Part shown: positions 1-9,052 of the stretch, piece after piece | Position numbering within the stretch: the first letter of the stretch is position 1 | Layout: the number at the start of each line of letters is the position of its first letter | DNA from: Gracilibacteraceae bacterium | Lineage (GTDB): Bacteria; Bacillota; Desulfitobacteriia; Desulfitobacteriales; Syntrophobotulaceae | NCBI GenBank assembly: GCA_031270805.1 | Contig: JAISWK010000031.1 | Span: forward strand, 1-54,080 | Length of the DNA stretch: 54,080 nt | Direction: 5' to 3' | Program-made: the position numbers and the translations under genes | Notes under the pieces: generated by a model | Told to the model about the DNA's origin: nothing | What the model saw: only the letters and a program-made list of their open reading frames with translations | The model's database searches: none

Positions 1-3000
1 GGATTCACGTCCTCCACATAGAGCCAGTGCCGGTTAAACTCCCGGAGCGGATCGGCGCTATAGTGGAAAACAAGCTCGTCGCCGGGACTGACCGTCTGCT
101 CGGCAATCCCGTAGTCGGTATACTCGCCGTTCACCGTGTACATCCAGCCGGAATAGCCGCCGGCGTCGCTCTCGGCCAGGTATTCCCCGCCAAACTCCTC
201 CGGGGCCTGAATCGCGGAGATATAATTGCCCTCGAAGCGAATATCCGTCTCCAGCCCGTGCCGGACCGTCACGGCCCGGAAAACATCCGCCGCCGTCACG
301 CTCTCACCCGTGAGTTCATACTCGTCCGTGGCGATCCAGTTCCGGTAATCGAACCAGGGGCCGTAGCCTTCCTGTTCCGGCGGTTCCGCCCCGATCAGGC
401 GCAGGGAGACGGTGTTCGTCACCGCCGCGTCCGCCGGTTTCGTCACCCGGATGGTCGCGCTCGTATTGAGGATCGGGACGTCGGGCAGCGCCGCCTCAAT
501 CGTATGGTAGTTCAGGGACAAACGGCTCGTGTCGATCGTGACCTGACCGGCGTCGTCCGTGACATAATCCGTCGGCTGCCGGTCGATCAGGATAGCCGCG
601 CCGGCCACCGCCGCCGCCGGGCCCCCCGCGCCGACCCGGCCGGTCAGGGTCAGGGCGACGCTCTCGCCCCGCGGCACAGAACTCTCACCCGGCGTCAGCC
701 GGAGCAAAGTCTCATCCGCCGCGCCGGAACTGCGGTAAAGCACAATATCGGCGCCCGGCGGCACAAGGGTGTGGGCGTAGTCGTCAATGACCGCCCCGCC
801 CAGCTCGCAAATCCAGCTCTCCCCCTCCGCGAGGGTAACGCCGGCCACTTCCTCCAGCACGCCCTCCACCGGCGTGACGGTGAAATCCACCCCCGCGCCG
901 CCCAGACCGACAAAGAGGGAATGATCGCTCTCCAGGGCGTCCACCAACGCGTTCAACACGGTGTAGCCGCCGGGATTATAGGGGAGGTAGCCCCGCCCGG
1001 CCAAGTCCGGCGCCGTCGCCGGGTCGAAGGACACGGCCGCGTCGCGGAAAAGCGTCTCGTCCGCCGCTATGACCGTGACCCGGGCCTGGCCCGCGGCCTG
1101 GTTCACCGGTACGCTCGGCGCGGCCAGGGTTATTTCTGTCCCGGCCGTCATTGCCGCCGTCACTTCGAATGTGCCGGTCACGGTGACATAACCCGGCCGC
1201 TCATAGATATAGGAGTAACCGCTGGTCACCGGCAGAGGATAGGTCCCGTCCTCATTGGGGATAACGCGGACGCCGCTCGGCTTGCGGATACTCAGCCGCC
1301 CGCCTTCGACCGTCGCGACGGTGAAATTGACCGGCGCCGGGTCGCGCAGAACCTTGAGCGTATACTCGACGCTATTCTTCTCGTTCGTGACCGGATCGAC
1401 CGCCGCCGCCGTACCCACGACGGTGATCACAGTCTCCTCCCCGCTCAGGGGAATAGGCCGGGAAACTTCGTCCACTACCGGCTCGCCGTTGACCGTGACC
1501 TCCGTGGTCTGGCCGTTCGGTTCCGTGAAAGGATGGACGCTGAGGGTCACGCTGCCGACATTGTAGGGCACATGGCTAATATAGCTGCTGCGGGTGGCGA
1601 GAAAGCCGTAGCCGAGACTGAGTACGGGCTTTTCGTCGTCGCTGTCGGCATTGGTGGACTCAGGGGCGGTATCCACGGTCGCGGGGTCGCCGTTTTCATC
1701 CACGGCCAGCAGCCGCCCGCTGTAGTAATTGATGTCGGATCGGCTGTCCAAGTTCAGGCGCAGGTCCTGAATATAGGGGTAGCGCCCATAGTCTTCCTCT
1801 GTAATCAGGCGGAAGGTGTAGGTCAGCGGGTTGCCCAGATCCTCCGCCGGAGCCAGGACGAGTTCGGCGTATTCCACATCTCCGCCGCTATCCCATTCGG
1901 CGCGCCGCGGCCCGCTTAAGCCAGTAAGGGCGTTGTTATTGGTCATCTCGCTGTGCGAGAGAAAGCGGGCAAAGACTATATCGTCCGGGGCGCTGCCCAA
2001 CCAGTTGCGGATGTAGACCCGGCCCTCCTTGATCCCGTACAAATGCACCGCAGTGGACGAATATTCACTGCCGTCAACGCTGCGGCAGATCGGCACGTCC
2101 AGGTTGCGGTAGTGGGCCTGCCCGGGCAGCGGAAGAGTATTGGTACTGCTGCCGTTAATGCTGGAATAAATATTGCTCAGCAAAGCGTACTCGTCCCGGC
2201 GCCGCTCGGCGACGAAAATGCCGTCCTCAATAAAGAGGGTGATGTCCGGCAGCGTACTGTAGTCGCCGGCGACGGAGGCGGCGCTCAGGTTCGGCTTAAA
2301 CCCCTCCGGCCCGATACTATGGTGCAGACCCGATGTGCCGCCATAGCCCTCGCTGTACAGCACGCCGTTAAAGAGGCGCAGCTCGCCGGTCTCCCCCGGC
2401 GTGAGGCTCAGATAGTTCGCATCCCCTACATCATAGCCGCTCCCCCAGCCGCGCACGGTCGTGCCCCAGGATGTGTCGTATACGGAGTCCATGCGCTGCG
2501 GGTTGTAAATGCCCGCCAGCTTGGTCGGGGCCGACTCCACCCCGGTGAAGACGATTTGGACGGTGTCGCCGAGGCTGAGGTTTTCCCCTTTTTGCCAGTC
2601 GGGCTTGCCGAGGTTCGCGATATTGACGGTCACGCCTTTGGCGTTGACGACATAGTATTGTTTGAACTCCTGGGCCGAGGTGGCGACCTCAACGATATTG
2701 CGCCCTTCTTTGAGATTGACGGTAAAGGCGCCGTCCGCCTCCGGACTGTAGTCCGTCCACTGAGCCTCGTCCGCCCAGGCCGCGGCCAGGTCGGACGCCC
2801 CGTGCAGCGGGTCGTGAACGCGCACGGAGATCTCGCCGGCGTCGGCCGTGGGAGTGAAGGTATATTCGGCGTGGTCAGTCAGATCTTGGTCAAAATAGTA
2901 AGCGCCGACTTCCTCCGCCGTGATATTCGTCTGCAAATTGGCGGGGTTGGCCGCTGCCGGGTCGGCGACGGTGTTGACGATGAATAGGCCCGTGTGGACG

Positions 3001-4421
3001 GGGTCAATTCCCGGGTAATAGACGTCCGTCCACGCCGGTGTAACGATCTCCCCGTTTGGCGGAATAATGAAGGGGGATTGCATATCGCCGTAAGTGTACC
3101 ATTGCAATGGGTCATATGTGACGCGAACCAGGCTCAGGCCCGGCGCCGCCGAGGCCAAGGTGAACGAGTCCCGCCCCGGATTGGCGTCGGAGACGGCGGT
3201 CAGGTCGGCGCCCCCCAGGTTCAATACCTCGGCGTGGAAGTCGGGATTGATGAAGCCGTTCGCCATAGTTTCGCCGTACATCAGCCCCTGCCAGGCCCGC
3301 AGGGGGACAAGGTTAAAATCATTATCGGCGCCCTTGACCAGGTAGCGGGCGTTGTTTATATTCAGGTAGAGGTTATTGTTATAGGGGTTTTCGTATGTGC
3401 GCATGACTTCATCCGGTGTTTGCAGGTTGATGACGAGGGATGATACGGTTTGCCCCGTCGGGGAAGTGATTATATAATAAAGAGGGCCGCCGGTCTTGAC
3501 ATAGGGACTGTCGCCGCCGCCGGCGATAAAGCCGGCTTCCTGGGCAAGTTTTACTTTGTATATATCATATCCGTCTTGATTGCTGGCGACCAGCTCCTGC
3601 GGATATATTTTGAAGGGCGTGTAATGGGCGCCAGTTTTGCGAAAAAAGAGCAAAGGCCCCCCGGCCGTGACTTTGACGGTTATTTCTTTAAGTTTCAGGC
3701 CAGCTTTGACAACCGGCACGGATCGATACATTTGTAAGGCGTTAGGGAGTCCTGTCGAAAGAACTTCCTCATAATCCATGTCCGCGTAATCGGGATTTTC
3801 CGGCTCGAGGCGGAAACTGAATTTTTGTCCATTTTGCCGGCAAAGATAATAGCCGGTATAAACGGTCTCCCCGGTTGACATATCTCTGTTTCCCGCGTCA
3901 GCCATCCATATCGGTTCTACCTCTCTGCTCAGGAGATCAAACAGCCTCACCTTCGAGTGGTAGTCGCCGGTGTCGCCCACGTTCGCGGTCGTGATATGAA
4001 TCGGACACAGATAATAGTCATTGGTGGCGTTATCCGCGGTCACCTCGAAAACACCGGCGGCGGTTTGTATTTTTGTCTCGCCGTCGGTGCGAAAAGTCCG
4101 CCAGAAATATGTTCCCGGTTCCAGCCGATAGGCGGCGATCCGCTCATCGGCGTTTCTGCTGCTTACAGTGGTGGGAGCGGCAGGCGTGATCAGAGCGCTA
4201 AAACTCTCATCGCCAGATACTTCCAATTGCTCGTCGCTGACCATCGCCGGTATGGTACGCCCAGCTATGGTTGTGTTAATATCTTTTTGGCTGTAATAAA
4301 TCTTTATGTCGATCGCGCCGTCTTCGGGGGCGGCCGTCACGGCGCCGGCGGGCAGCAGGGTCAGCAGCATGGCCGCCAGCAGGATCAGGGCGGCGATTGA
4401 TTTTCCTTTGCCTGAATGCAT
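1..4421 (-). CDS. Large secreted surface protein (partial, C-terminus beyond window) with cadherin-like beta-sandwich region and DUF4430/transcobalamin C-terminal-like modules
   Basis: Minus-strand frame from ATG at 4421 (SD-like AAGGAAG upstream) appears open to the window edge. N-terminus MHSGKGKSIAALILLAAMLLTLLPAGAVTAAPEDG is a signal peptide. DUF4430-like stretches: SGWMYTVNGEYTDYGIAEQTVSPGDELVFHYS and YTVLNALVDALESDHSLF...GESWICELGG...LVPPGADIVLYRS. Not in the ORF track because it has no stop inside the window. Confidence 0.9.
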   Translation of the reverse strand, partial: MHSGKGKSIAALILLAAMLLTLLPAGAVTAAPEDGAIDIKIYYSQKDINTTIAGRTIPAMVSDEQLEVSGDESFSALITPAAPTTVSSRNADERIAAYRLEPGTYFWRTFRTDGETKIQTAAGVFEVTADNATNDYYLCPIHITTANVGDTGDYHSKVRLFDLLSREVEPIWMADAGNRDMSTGETVYTGYYLCRQNGQKFSFRLEPENPDYADMDYEEVLSTGLPNALQMYRSVPVVKAGLKLKEITVKVTAGGPLLFFRKTGAHYTPFKIYPQELVASNQDGYDIYKVKLAQEAGFIAGGGDSPYVKTGGPLYYIITSPTGQTVSSLVINLQTPDEVMRTYENPYNNNLYLNINNARYLVKGADNDFNLVPLRAWQGLMYGETMANGFINPDFHAEVLNLGGADLTAVSDANPGRDSFTLASAAPGLSLVRVTYDPLQWYTYGDMQSPFIIPPNGEIVTPAWTDVYYPGIDPVHTGLFIVNTVADPAAANPANLQTNITAEEVGAYYFDQDLTDHAEYTFTPTADAGEISVRVHDPLHGASDLAAAWADEAQWTDYSPEADGAFTVNLKEGRNIVEVATSAQEFKQYYVVNAKGVTVNIANLGKPDWQKGENLSLGDTVQIVFTGVESAPTKLAGIYNPQRMDSVYDTSWGTTVRGWGSGYDVGDANYLSLTPGETGELRLFNGVLYSEGYGGTSGLHHSIGPEGFKPNLSAASVAGDYSTLPDITLFIEDGIFVAERRRDEYALLSNIYSSINGSSTNTLPLPGQAHYRNLDVPICRSVDGSEYSSTAVHLYGIKEGRVYIRNWLGSAPDDIVFARFLSHSEMTNNNALTGLSGPRRAEWDSGGDVEYAELVLAPAEDLGNPLTYTFRLITEEDYGRYPYIQDLRLNLDSRSDINYYSGRLLAVDENGDPATVDTAPESTNADSDDEKPVLSLGYGFLATRSSYISHVPYNVGSVTLSVHPFTEPNGQTTEVTVNGEPVVDEVSRPIPLSGEETVITVVGTAAAVDPVTNEKNSVEYTLKVLRDPAPVNFTVATVEGGRLSIRKPSGVRVIPNEDGTYPLPVTSGYSYIYERPGYVTVTGTFEVTAAMTAGTEITLAAPSVPVNQAAGQARVTVIAADETLFRDAAVSFDPATAPDLAGRGYLPYNPGGYTVLNALVDALESDHSLFVGLGGAGVDFTVTPVEGVLEEVAGVTLAEGESWICELGGAVIDDYAHTLVPPGADIVLYRSSGAADETLLRLTPGESSVPRGESVALTLTGRVGAGGPAAAVAGAAILIDRQPTDYVTDDAGQVTIDTSRLSLNYHTIEAALPDVPILNTSATIRVTKPADAAVTNTVSLRLIGAEPPEQEGYGPWFDYRNWIATDEYELTGESVTAADVFRAVTVRHGLETDIRFEGNYISAIQAPEEFGGEYLAESDAGGYSGWMYTVNGEYTDYGIAEQTVSPGDELVFHYSADPLREFNRHWLYVEDVN

Positions 4422-4544
4422 GTAAATACTTCCTTTGTTTTATATTTTTTGGTCGCCGAATTAATCCGCCCTAATCCCGCCCGCTTCGATAAGCGGCGGG
4501 ATCAGGGCGTAAGTCCCGTTCAACTGAGGGACACTGCCGTCAGC

Positions 4545-5525
4545 TTACGGGGTGTAGACGGCGGGGAACAGGGCGTCGTCGTAAGGGTTCCCATATTTTA
4601 GAACCACATAATCATCATCCTCCAGCTTGTAATCGTCGAGGGCGATGAATTGCGACAACGGGTCTACAACGTACCTGCCGGGACTTGCCGAGGGCTTGTA
4701 CACGCGGTAAAGCCAGCCCGTGTTGTAGCCGGCATCATAAGCGTACGATATGCCATCAATCGTTATTGAGTATAACACGTCGGAGTTGAGGTACCTGGTG
4801 TAGCCATCCGCCGCGCCTTCGTAATAGACGGCCCGGAAGAGGCCGTCGAATCCCGTGGCATATGAACGACCGGTATGCGTGAGACTGACGTAATCGCTAC
4901 CCAGGACGGTTAAGGGGCCGACGGGGTTATAAGGCTGGCCAGTCGCCGGGTCAAATATGGCGTAGTGAATCCCGCTGGCCGTAGCCTGGGAGCTATCGGC
5001 ATTATATTGATCAGTCACCACAAAGGTGAAATCAGCGTTCGGCGCATTGGCGGAGCCGGTCCAGGTCGCTCTGGCGACATAAGGCCCGGTGGCCGGGGCG
5101 CTGTAATAATCAAGTTCAAACAAGGCGTCATACTCCAAGCCGGCGCCAAAGGGCTGTGTGTCTTCGTAGGCGAGATCGGCGACGATACCCAGTGTACCCG
5201 CCGTTACATCAGTCCAGGTGATGTCGCTCGTAAGAAAACTGTTCGGGAAAGGGGCCGGACCGTATTCGCCCAGGGGGCTTTTCATTGCCCCGTCGACAAT
5301 GTTCAGATAGGCTTCAGTATAGAGAGTTTGGGTCACATCGTAGCTGTAACGCTCCAGTCCCGCCGAGTCCACGTCGAGGCTCCATAATACTTCATCCGGG
5401 GGGTTGATCGCCTGCGGCGCGGAACCGGCCGCGAACACCGGCGCTCCGCCCGTCAAAAGCGCCAGCCCGATAACAAGGACTGCCGCCAATATTGTTTTTT
5501 GGTATCTTGATTTCGATTGTAACAT
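4545..5525 (-). CDS. Secreted protein with C-terminal DUF4430-like module
   Basis: 326 aa, signal peptide ILAAVLVIGLALLTGGAPVFA; C-terminal YSITIDGISYAYDAGYNTGWLYRVYKP...FIALDDYKLEDDDYVVLKYG resembles DUF4430. Same strand as and directly upstream of the large surface protein. Confidence 0.85.
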   Translation of the reverse strand: MLQSKSRYQKTILAAVLVIGLALLTGGAPVFAAGSAPQAINPPDEVLWSLDVDSAGLERYSYDVTQTLYTEAYLNIVDGAMKSPLGEYGPAPFPNSFLTSDITWTDVTAGTLGIVADLAYEDTQPFGAGLEYDALFELDYYSAPATGPYVARATWTGSANAPNADFTFVVTDQYNADSSQATASGIHYAIFDPATGQPYNPVGPLTVLGSDYVSLTHTGRSYATGFDGLFRAVYYEGAADGYTRYLNSDVLYSITIDGISYAYDAGYNTGWLYRVYKPSASPGRYVVDPLSQFIALDDYKLEDDDYVVLKYGNPYDDALFPAVYTP

Positions 5526-5710
5526 TTTTTTTGGCCTTTCCGGCGCTTTTGCGCGCCTTTACCCGTTGCGGCCTACAAAGTATGCCGCCGCTTTCAACTA
5601 TTACCGCTGATCCCCGGCGGGCAGGCGGCGGTAGGCCGACCCGCCCGAATGAGTACCCGATCTTGCTCTACGCATGTAAACGCCCCCCTTTCACCCTCGA
5701 AAAATCAAAA

Positions 5711-5750
5711 GGCTGTGACAATCTCCCCCTAGTTTGAGATTGTCACAGCC
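5711..5750 (-). terminator. Perfect 15-bp stem hairpin followed on minus strand by TTTTGATTTTTC; intrinsic terminator of riboswitch leader
   Basis: GGCTGTGACAATCTC-(10 nt)-GAGATTGTCACAGCC, then T-rich tract on the minus strand, located between the riboswitch and the 5525 start codon. Confidence 0.8.
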
Positions 5751-5799
5751 GTATTCCTGTGAAACAAGCGTGGCCGGAGTGACCGGCACACAACTAACC

Positions 5800-6075
5800 A
5801 ATTATCGCCCAATGTCATTCTTCCGGCTCGCGTATTCAGACACATTCAGTGACCAACGCGGCGGCTTTACCTTCCCCTTGCGGGTGGCAGACTTTCGTCC
5901 ATATCCTGGAATATGAAGCCTCCGCTTTACGCACACGGCAGCGGTTATGCCTGGCACAGCTCCCGCCGGGAGACGGGGCGCCGCACTTCGGCCTGCTCAG
6001 GATTCACACCTGATTCCTTTTTTAATCCTTGCGGCGTAGCCCGCCTGAGCCTTAGCCGTTTCGGAACAATGAGTC
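5800..6075 (-). ncRNA. Cobalamin (B12) riboswitch-like aptamer
   Basis: Minus strand carries GGATTAAAAAAGGAATCAGGTGTGAATCCTGAGCAGGCC (cobalamin core GGuuaAAAgGGAAuc.GGUG.AAUCC), ACCGCTGCCGTGT, GCCACCCGCAAGGGGAAGG, and a B12-box-like GCGAGCCGGAAGAATGACATTGG. Boundaries approximate. Confidence 0.87.
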
Positions 6076-6118
6076 TTATCCAGTTGTCAGAGTACAAAGA
6101 ATATTAACTGTTTTCCCT

Positions 6119-6147
6119 AGCTTACCACAATTGGCGCAGACTGTCAA
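6119..6147 (-). promoter_or_regulatory. Sigma-A-type promoter for riboswitch transcript
   Basis: Minus strand TTGACA-17 bp-TAAGCT immediately upstream of the riboswitch leader. Confidence 0.65.
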
Positions 6148-6195
6148 GAGGAAAAAATAATAAAATCCTGACATTTTGCTCCGATTTCTGCCCGG

Positions 6196-9042
6196 TTATC
6201 CCGTCCGAAATTTTTCCGCTTCCGCCGGCGTCAATTCCCGTCCCTCCAAGCGCTCGACGGCCGCCTCCATCAATTCCGGCAGCGAATACAGTTTTACCGC
6301 CCGCAGACTGCCCGCCCCATCATCAAACACCGGCCTTCCGGCTTCCCCTTCCCCCAGAAAGCCGGGCAGTTCGGCCACGGTCTCCAGCGTCGCCGGATCA
6401 AGGAGGAGAGAATACCGCTCCCCGGCGGCAAACACATAGCCGGCGGTGAGAAAATCCCCCAGGAGGCCGGTCTCCGCCAGGTAGCCTGTTTCGGCAAATT
6501 GACGAACCAGCCGGCCGTCCCGCGTGTAAGCACAAGCGCCGCCCCGCTGGGGCGAGATAAAAACATACCCGCCGGTAAAATAGGCTTCGGCCCGCCCCAG
6601 GGCCGGGAAAGCGAATCCTTCGCTCAGCCCGCCGTCCCGGACAAAATAGACCCGGCCCACCGTCCCATCCGCGATAGCGAAACCGTATTCATCTGCCCCG
6701 ATTCGGCCCGCCCCGATCAGATCCCCGGCCCCGAGATCACGCCCGGCCAAGAAGACCCGGCCCTCGCGCCCGGTCAGCAGGGCGCCGCCCAGGGGCAGGG
6801 CCCGATCGACCTCCGCTCCTGCGCTCGCGCTCTCCAGGGCCCGGCCCGTCGCCGGATCCCAGAGCGTGACCGTGCCGTCCGCCGCCAGTACGCTCACCCC
6901 GAAATCCGTATATATAACAGAGTTAACCCCTTGTTTTCCCTGTTTTTCTAATAACAGAGAACCGTCCCGCCCGGAATAGAGGCGGAACTCATTGGCGTAC
7001 AGCACGGCCACATTGCCGCTCTCCCGCTCATATTGCGTGTCCAGCACCTCAAGCGGGCGGGGGAAGGCCGTCTCGGCCAGGAGGGTTCCGTCCGCCGCGT
7101 ACAGGCGCAGACCATTGTAGGAGTAAAAAACCGCGCGTTCCAGCTCGGGATGGACCTTGGCTTCGGAAAACTCGTAACTATCGGCGTAGCGCAGGATTTC
7201 GCCGGAGCTGCCGTCCGCTTTTTGCAAAATACGGATGGTTTCGGCGTCATAGCTGCCCGTCAGGGCGAAACGGTCGCCCAGGGCGGCAAAATGGCAAGTA
7301 TAGTCCGAGGGCCAGACTGCGGCCCGGCCGCCCTCGACAAAGCGATACGGCCCCGCCTGCTCGCCGGCCAGGAAAATGTCTCCGTGCCGGCGCAAGGTTT
7401 CCACCGGCCCGCCGGCCGTAAAGAGGAGCGAGGGCTCGCCGCTTTGGGGATCGACGGCCAGAACCTGCTCCGCGAAAGCCACGGCCAGGCCCTCTGCCCC
7501 GGCGGTGGGGACAAAATGGGCTTCCGCAGAAGAAAATCGCGCCACTTGCTTGTTTTCCGCCAGGTCATAGACGATATAAGCGGAGAGGTAGGGCTCGTCT
7601 TCCACCACGGCGAAGGCCAGCTGCTCCCCGCTGAAAGCGCCGGCGTAATGGATAGCGGCCGAAGCCGGATAAATCAGCTTTTCCGCGCCATCGCTCGTCG
7701 CAAAGACGGAAAGCGAGCCGTCGGCAAAACTGACCGCCAGGCGGCCGCCGCTCTGATCAAGGGCGAAGAGGGCGCCGCCCGGGTTGAGAAAAGTGTCGTC
7801 CACGGGCACGGGCATGGCCCGGTCGCCGAAATCGATCCGCCCCAGTTCGCGCCCGTCCGGGGCATAAAGCAGCGCCGCCCCGGCGTCTTTGTAGACGGCG
7901 GCGATCAGGGCCGCATTGCCGGAGACGGCGACAGCGGTCGCCGGTTCGCCCCGCCACAGCGTTTGGCCGCTTATGAGGTCATAGGCTTCCAAGCCGGAAG
8001 CGCCGGCAAAGACGATCGTCTCCTCCGTCAGGAAGCAGGCGGAGGCGAGAGCGGAAGGTGCGGTCGCCAGTTCGGCCAATATCCGCCCGCTGTCCGGGGC
8101 AAAGATGGTCAGGGTAAAGGGTGAGACGGCGACGGCGCGGGTTTCCCCCGGCGAAAGGATGATTTGGCTGGGCGCGGCGGATAGGGTGATGGTTTTGTAA
8201 GGTTTAAACCCGTCGGTCAGATCGTAAACTCCGAGGGCGTCGGCCAGCGCTTTCTCCGCCGCGGCGACCAAAGGGCGCTCCGGCTGAAGCGGATCGGCGG
8301 GCAATGCCGCCAGGGCCAGCAGGGCGGCGAGGTCCGGATCCCCGTCCTCCAGTTCCCGCCCGGAATATTCCGCCAGCACATGGGACTGGTTTTCCAGTTT
8401 CAACTGCATCTCCCGCTCGATTTGCAAGTATTGCCAGGTGGAAAACAGCCCGAAGGAAAGGGACAGGGCCAGGATGGCGCCCCCCATCACCGCCGCCCGC
8501 CGGACGCGGCGACGCAAATGCCGCCGGCGCAGGTCGTCGAAAGCGCAGCCGAGGATCGGGGCGAGCAGGCGCAGTTTTTCCTCGTTTAAGAGTTTGAGGC
8601 TCTTGGCCCAGGTTTCCGCGCGGATATCGGCGGCCAGCGGTTCGACAAAGACCGTTTCCCCGCCGATCTCCCGCTCCCGCAGCCCGGGGGGAAAAGATTC
8701 GTCCGGCTCGCCGTCGATCAGCAAAGCGATAATCCGGTCTTTGCCGCGCAATTCCCCGAATCGCTCCACTTCCCGCATGACCCACTGCGACTCGCAGGTG
8801 CGGCGGGAGCAGATCAGGAGCAGAAAAGCCGAGCTTTCCAGGGCATCGTTGATGCTATCGGACAAGTTGGCGGATGTCGGCAGTTCTTCCCGGTCGCGGA
8901 AAACGCGCGTCAGTTTCTTCTTGCCGATTTTGCGGGCAATGGGGCGCGGAATGGTGTAAGTCTCCAGTAGTTTATGCAGTTTTTCCGCGACCAGCCCATC
9001 CAGTTCCCCGTGGCGGTAGCTGATAAAGGCATCGTATTTCAT
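6196..9042 (-). CDS. TIR-domain protein with transmembrane helix and WD40/beta-propeller-like C-terminal region
   Basis: MKYDAFISYRHGELDGLVAEKLHKLLETY...CESQWVMREVERFG (TIR, with conserved Glu after S-x-W), TM AVMGGAILALSLSFGLFSTWQYL, then repetitive beta-rich region. ATG at 9042 with AGAGGAA SD; the ORF-track start at 9153 is a 5' overextension. Confidence 0.85.
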   Translation of the reverse strand: MKYDAFISYRHGELDGLVAEKLHKLLETYTIPRPIARKIGKKKLTRVFRDREELPTSANLSDSINDALESSAFLLLICSRRTCESQWVMREVERFGELRGKDRIIALLIDGEPDESFPPGLREREIGGETVFVEPLAADIRAETWAKSLKLLNEEKLRLLAPILGCAFDDLRRRHLRRRVRRAAVMGGAILALSLSFGLFSTWQYLQIEREMQLKLENQSHVLAEYSGRELEDGDPDLAALLALAALPADPLQPERPLVAAAEKALADALGVYDLTDGFKPYKTITLSAAPSQIILSPGETRAVAVSPFTLTIFAPDSGRILAELATAPSALASACFLTEETIVFAGASGLEAYDLISGQTLWRGEPATAVAVSGNAALIAAVYKDAGAALLYAPDGRELGRIDFGDRAMPVPVDDTFLNPGGALFALDQSGGRLAVSFADGSLSVFATSDGAEKLIYPASAAIHYAGAFSGEQLAFAVVEDEPYLSAYIVYDLAENKQVARFSSAEAHFVPTAGAEGLAVAFAEQVLAVDPQSGEPSLLFTAGGPVETLRRHGDIFLAGEQAGPYRFVEGGRAAVWPSDYTCHFAALGDRFALTGSYDAETIRILQKADGSSGEILRYADSYEFSEAKVHPELERAVFYSYNGLRLYAADGTLLAETAFPRPLEVLDTQYERESGNVAVLYANEFRLYSGRDGSLLLEKQGKQGVNSVIYTDFGVSVLAADGTVTLWDPATGRALESASAGAEVDRALPLGGALLTGREGRVFLAGRDLGAGDLIGAGRIGADEYGFAIADGTVGRVYFVRDGGLSEGFAFPALGRAEAYFTGGYVFISPQRGGACAYTRDGRLVRQFAETGYLAETGLLGDFLTAGYVFAAGERYSLLLDPATLETVAELPGFLGEGEAGRPVFDDGAGSLRAVKLYSLPELMEAAVERLEGRELTPAEAEKFRTG

Positions 9043-9052
9043 CTGTTCCTCT

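Noticed and set aside
27-3737. Long + strand ORFs (27-1919, 1953-2987, 2994-3443, 3450-3737)
   Set aside because: They lie antisense, codon-for-codon, to the large minus-strand secreted protein, have no domain-like sequence, and are Arg/Gly/His-rich as expected for antisense frames in high-GC DNA.
5734-6107. Small + strand ORFs 5734-5916 and 5913-6107
   Set aside because: They fall within the minus-strand cobalamin riboswitch leader and have no supporting features.
7033-8124. + strand 363-aa ORF within the TIR gene, and similar long ORFs elsewhere (16724-17821 -, 18063-18938 -, 19207-20208 -, 23972-24943 +, 26723-27880 +, 31985-32989 +, 34953-36134 -)
   Set aside because: All are antisense to well-supported CDSs and compositionally Gln/Arg/Gly-rich; no recognisable family motifs.
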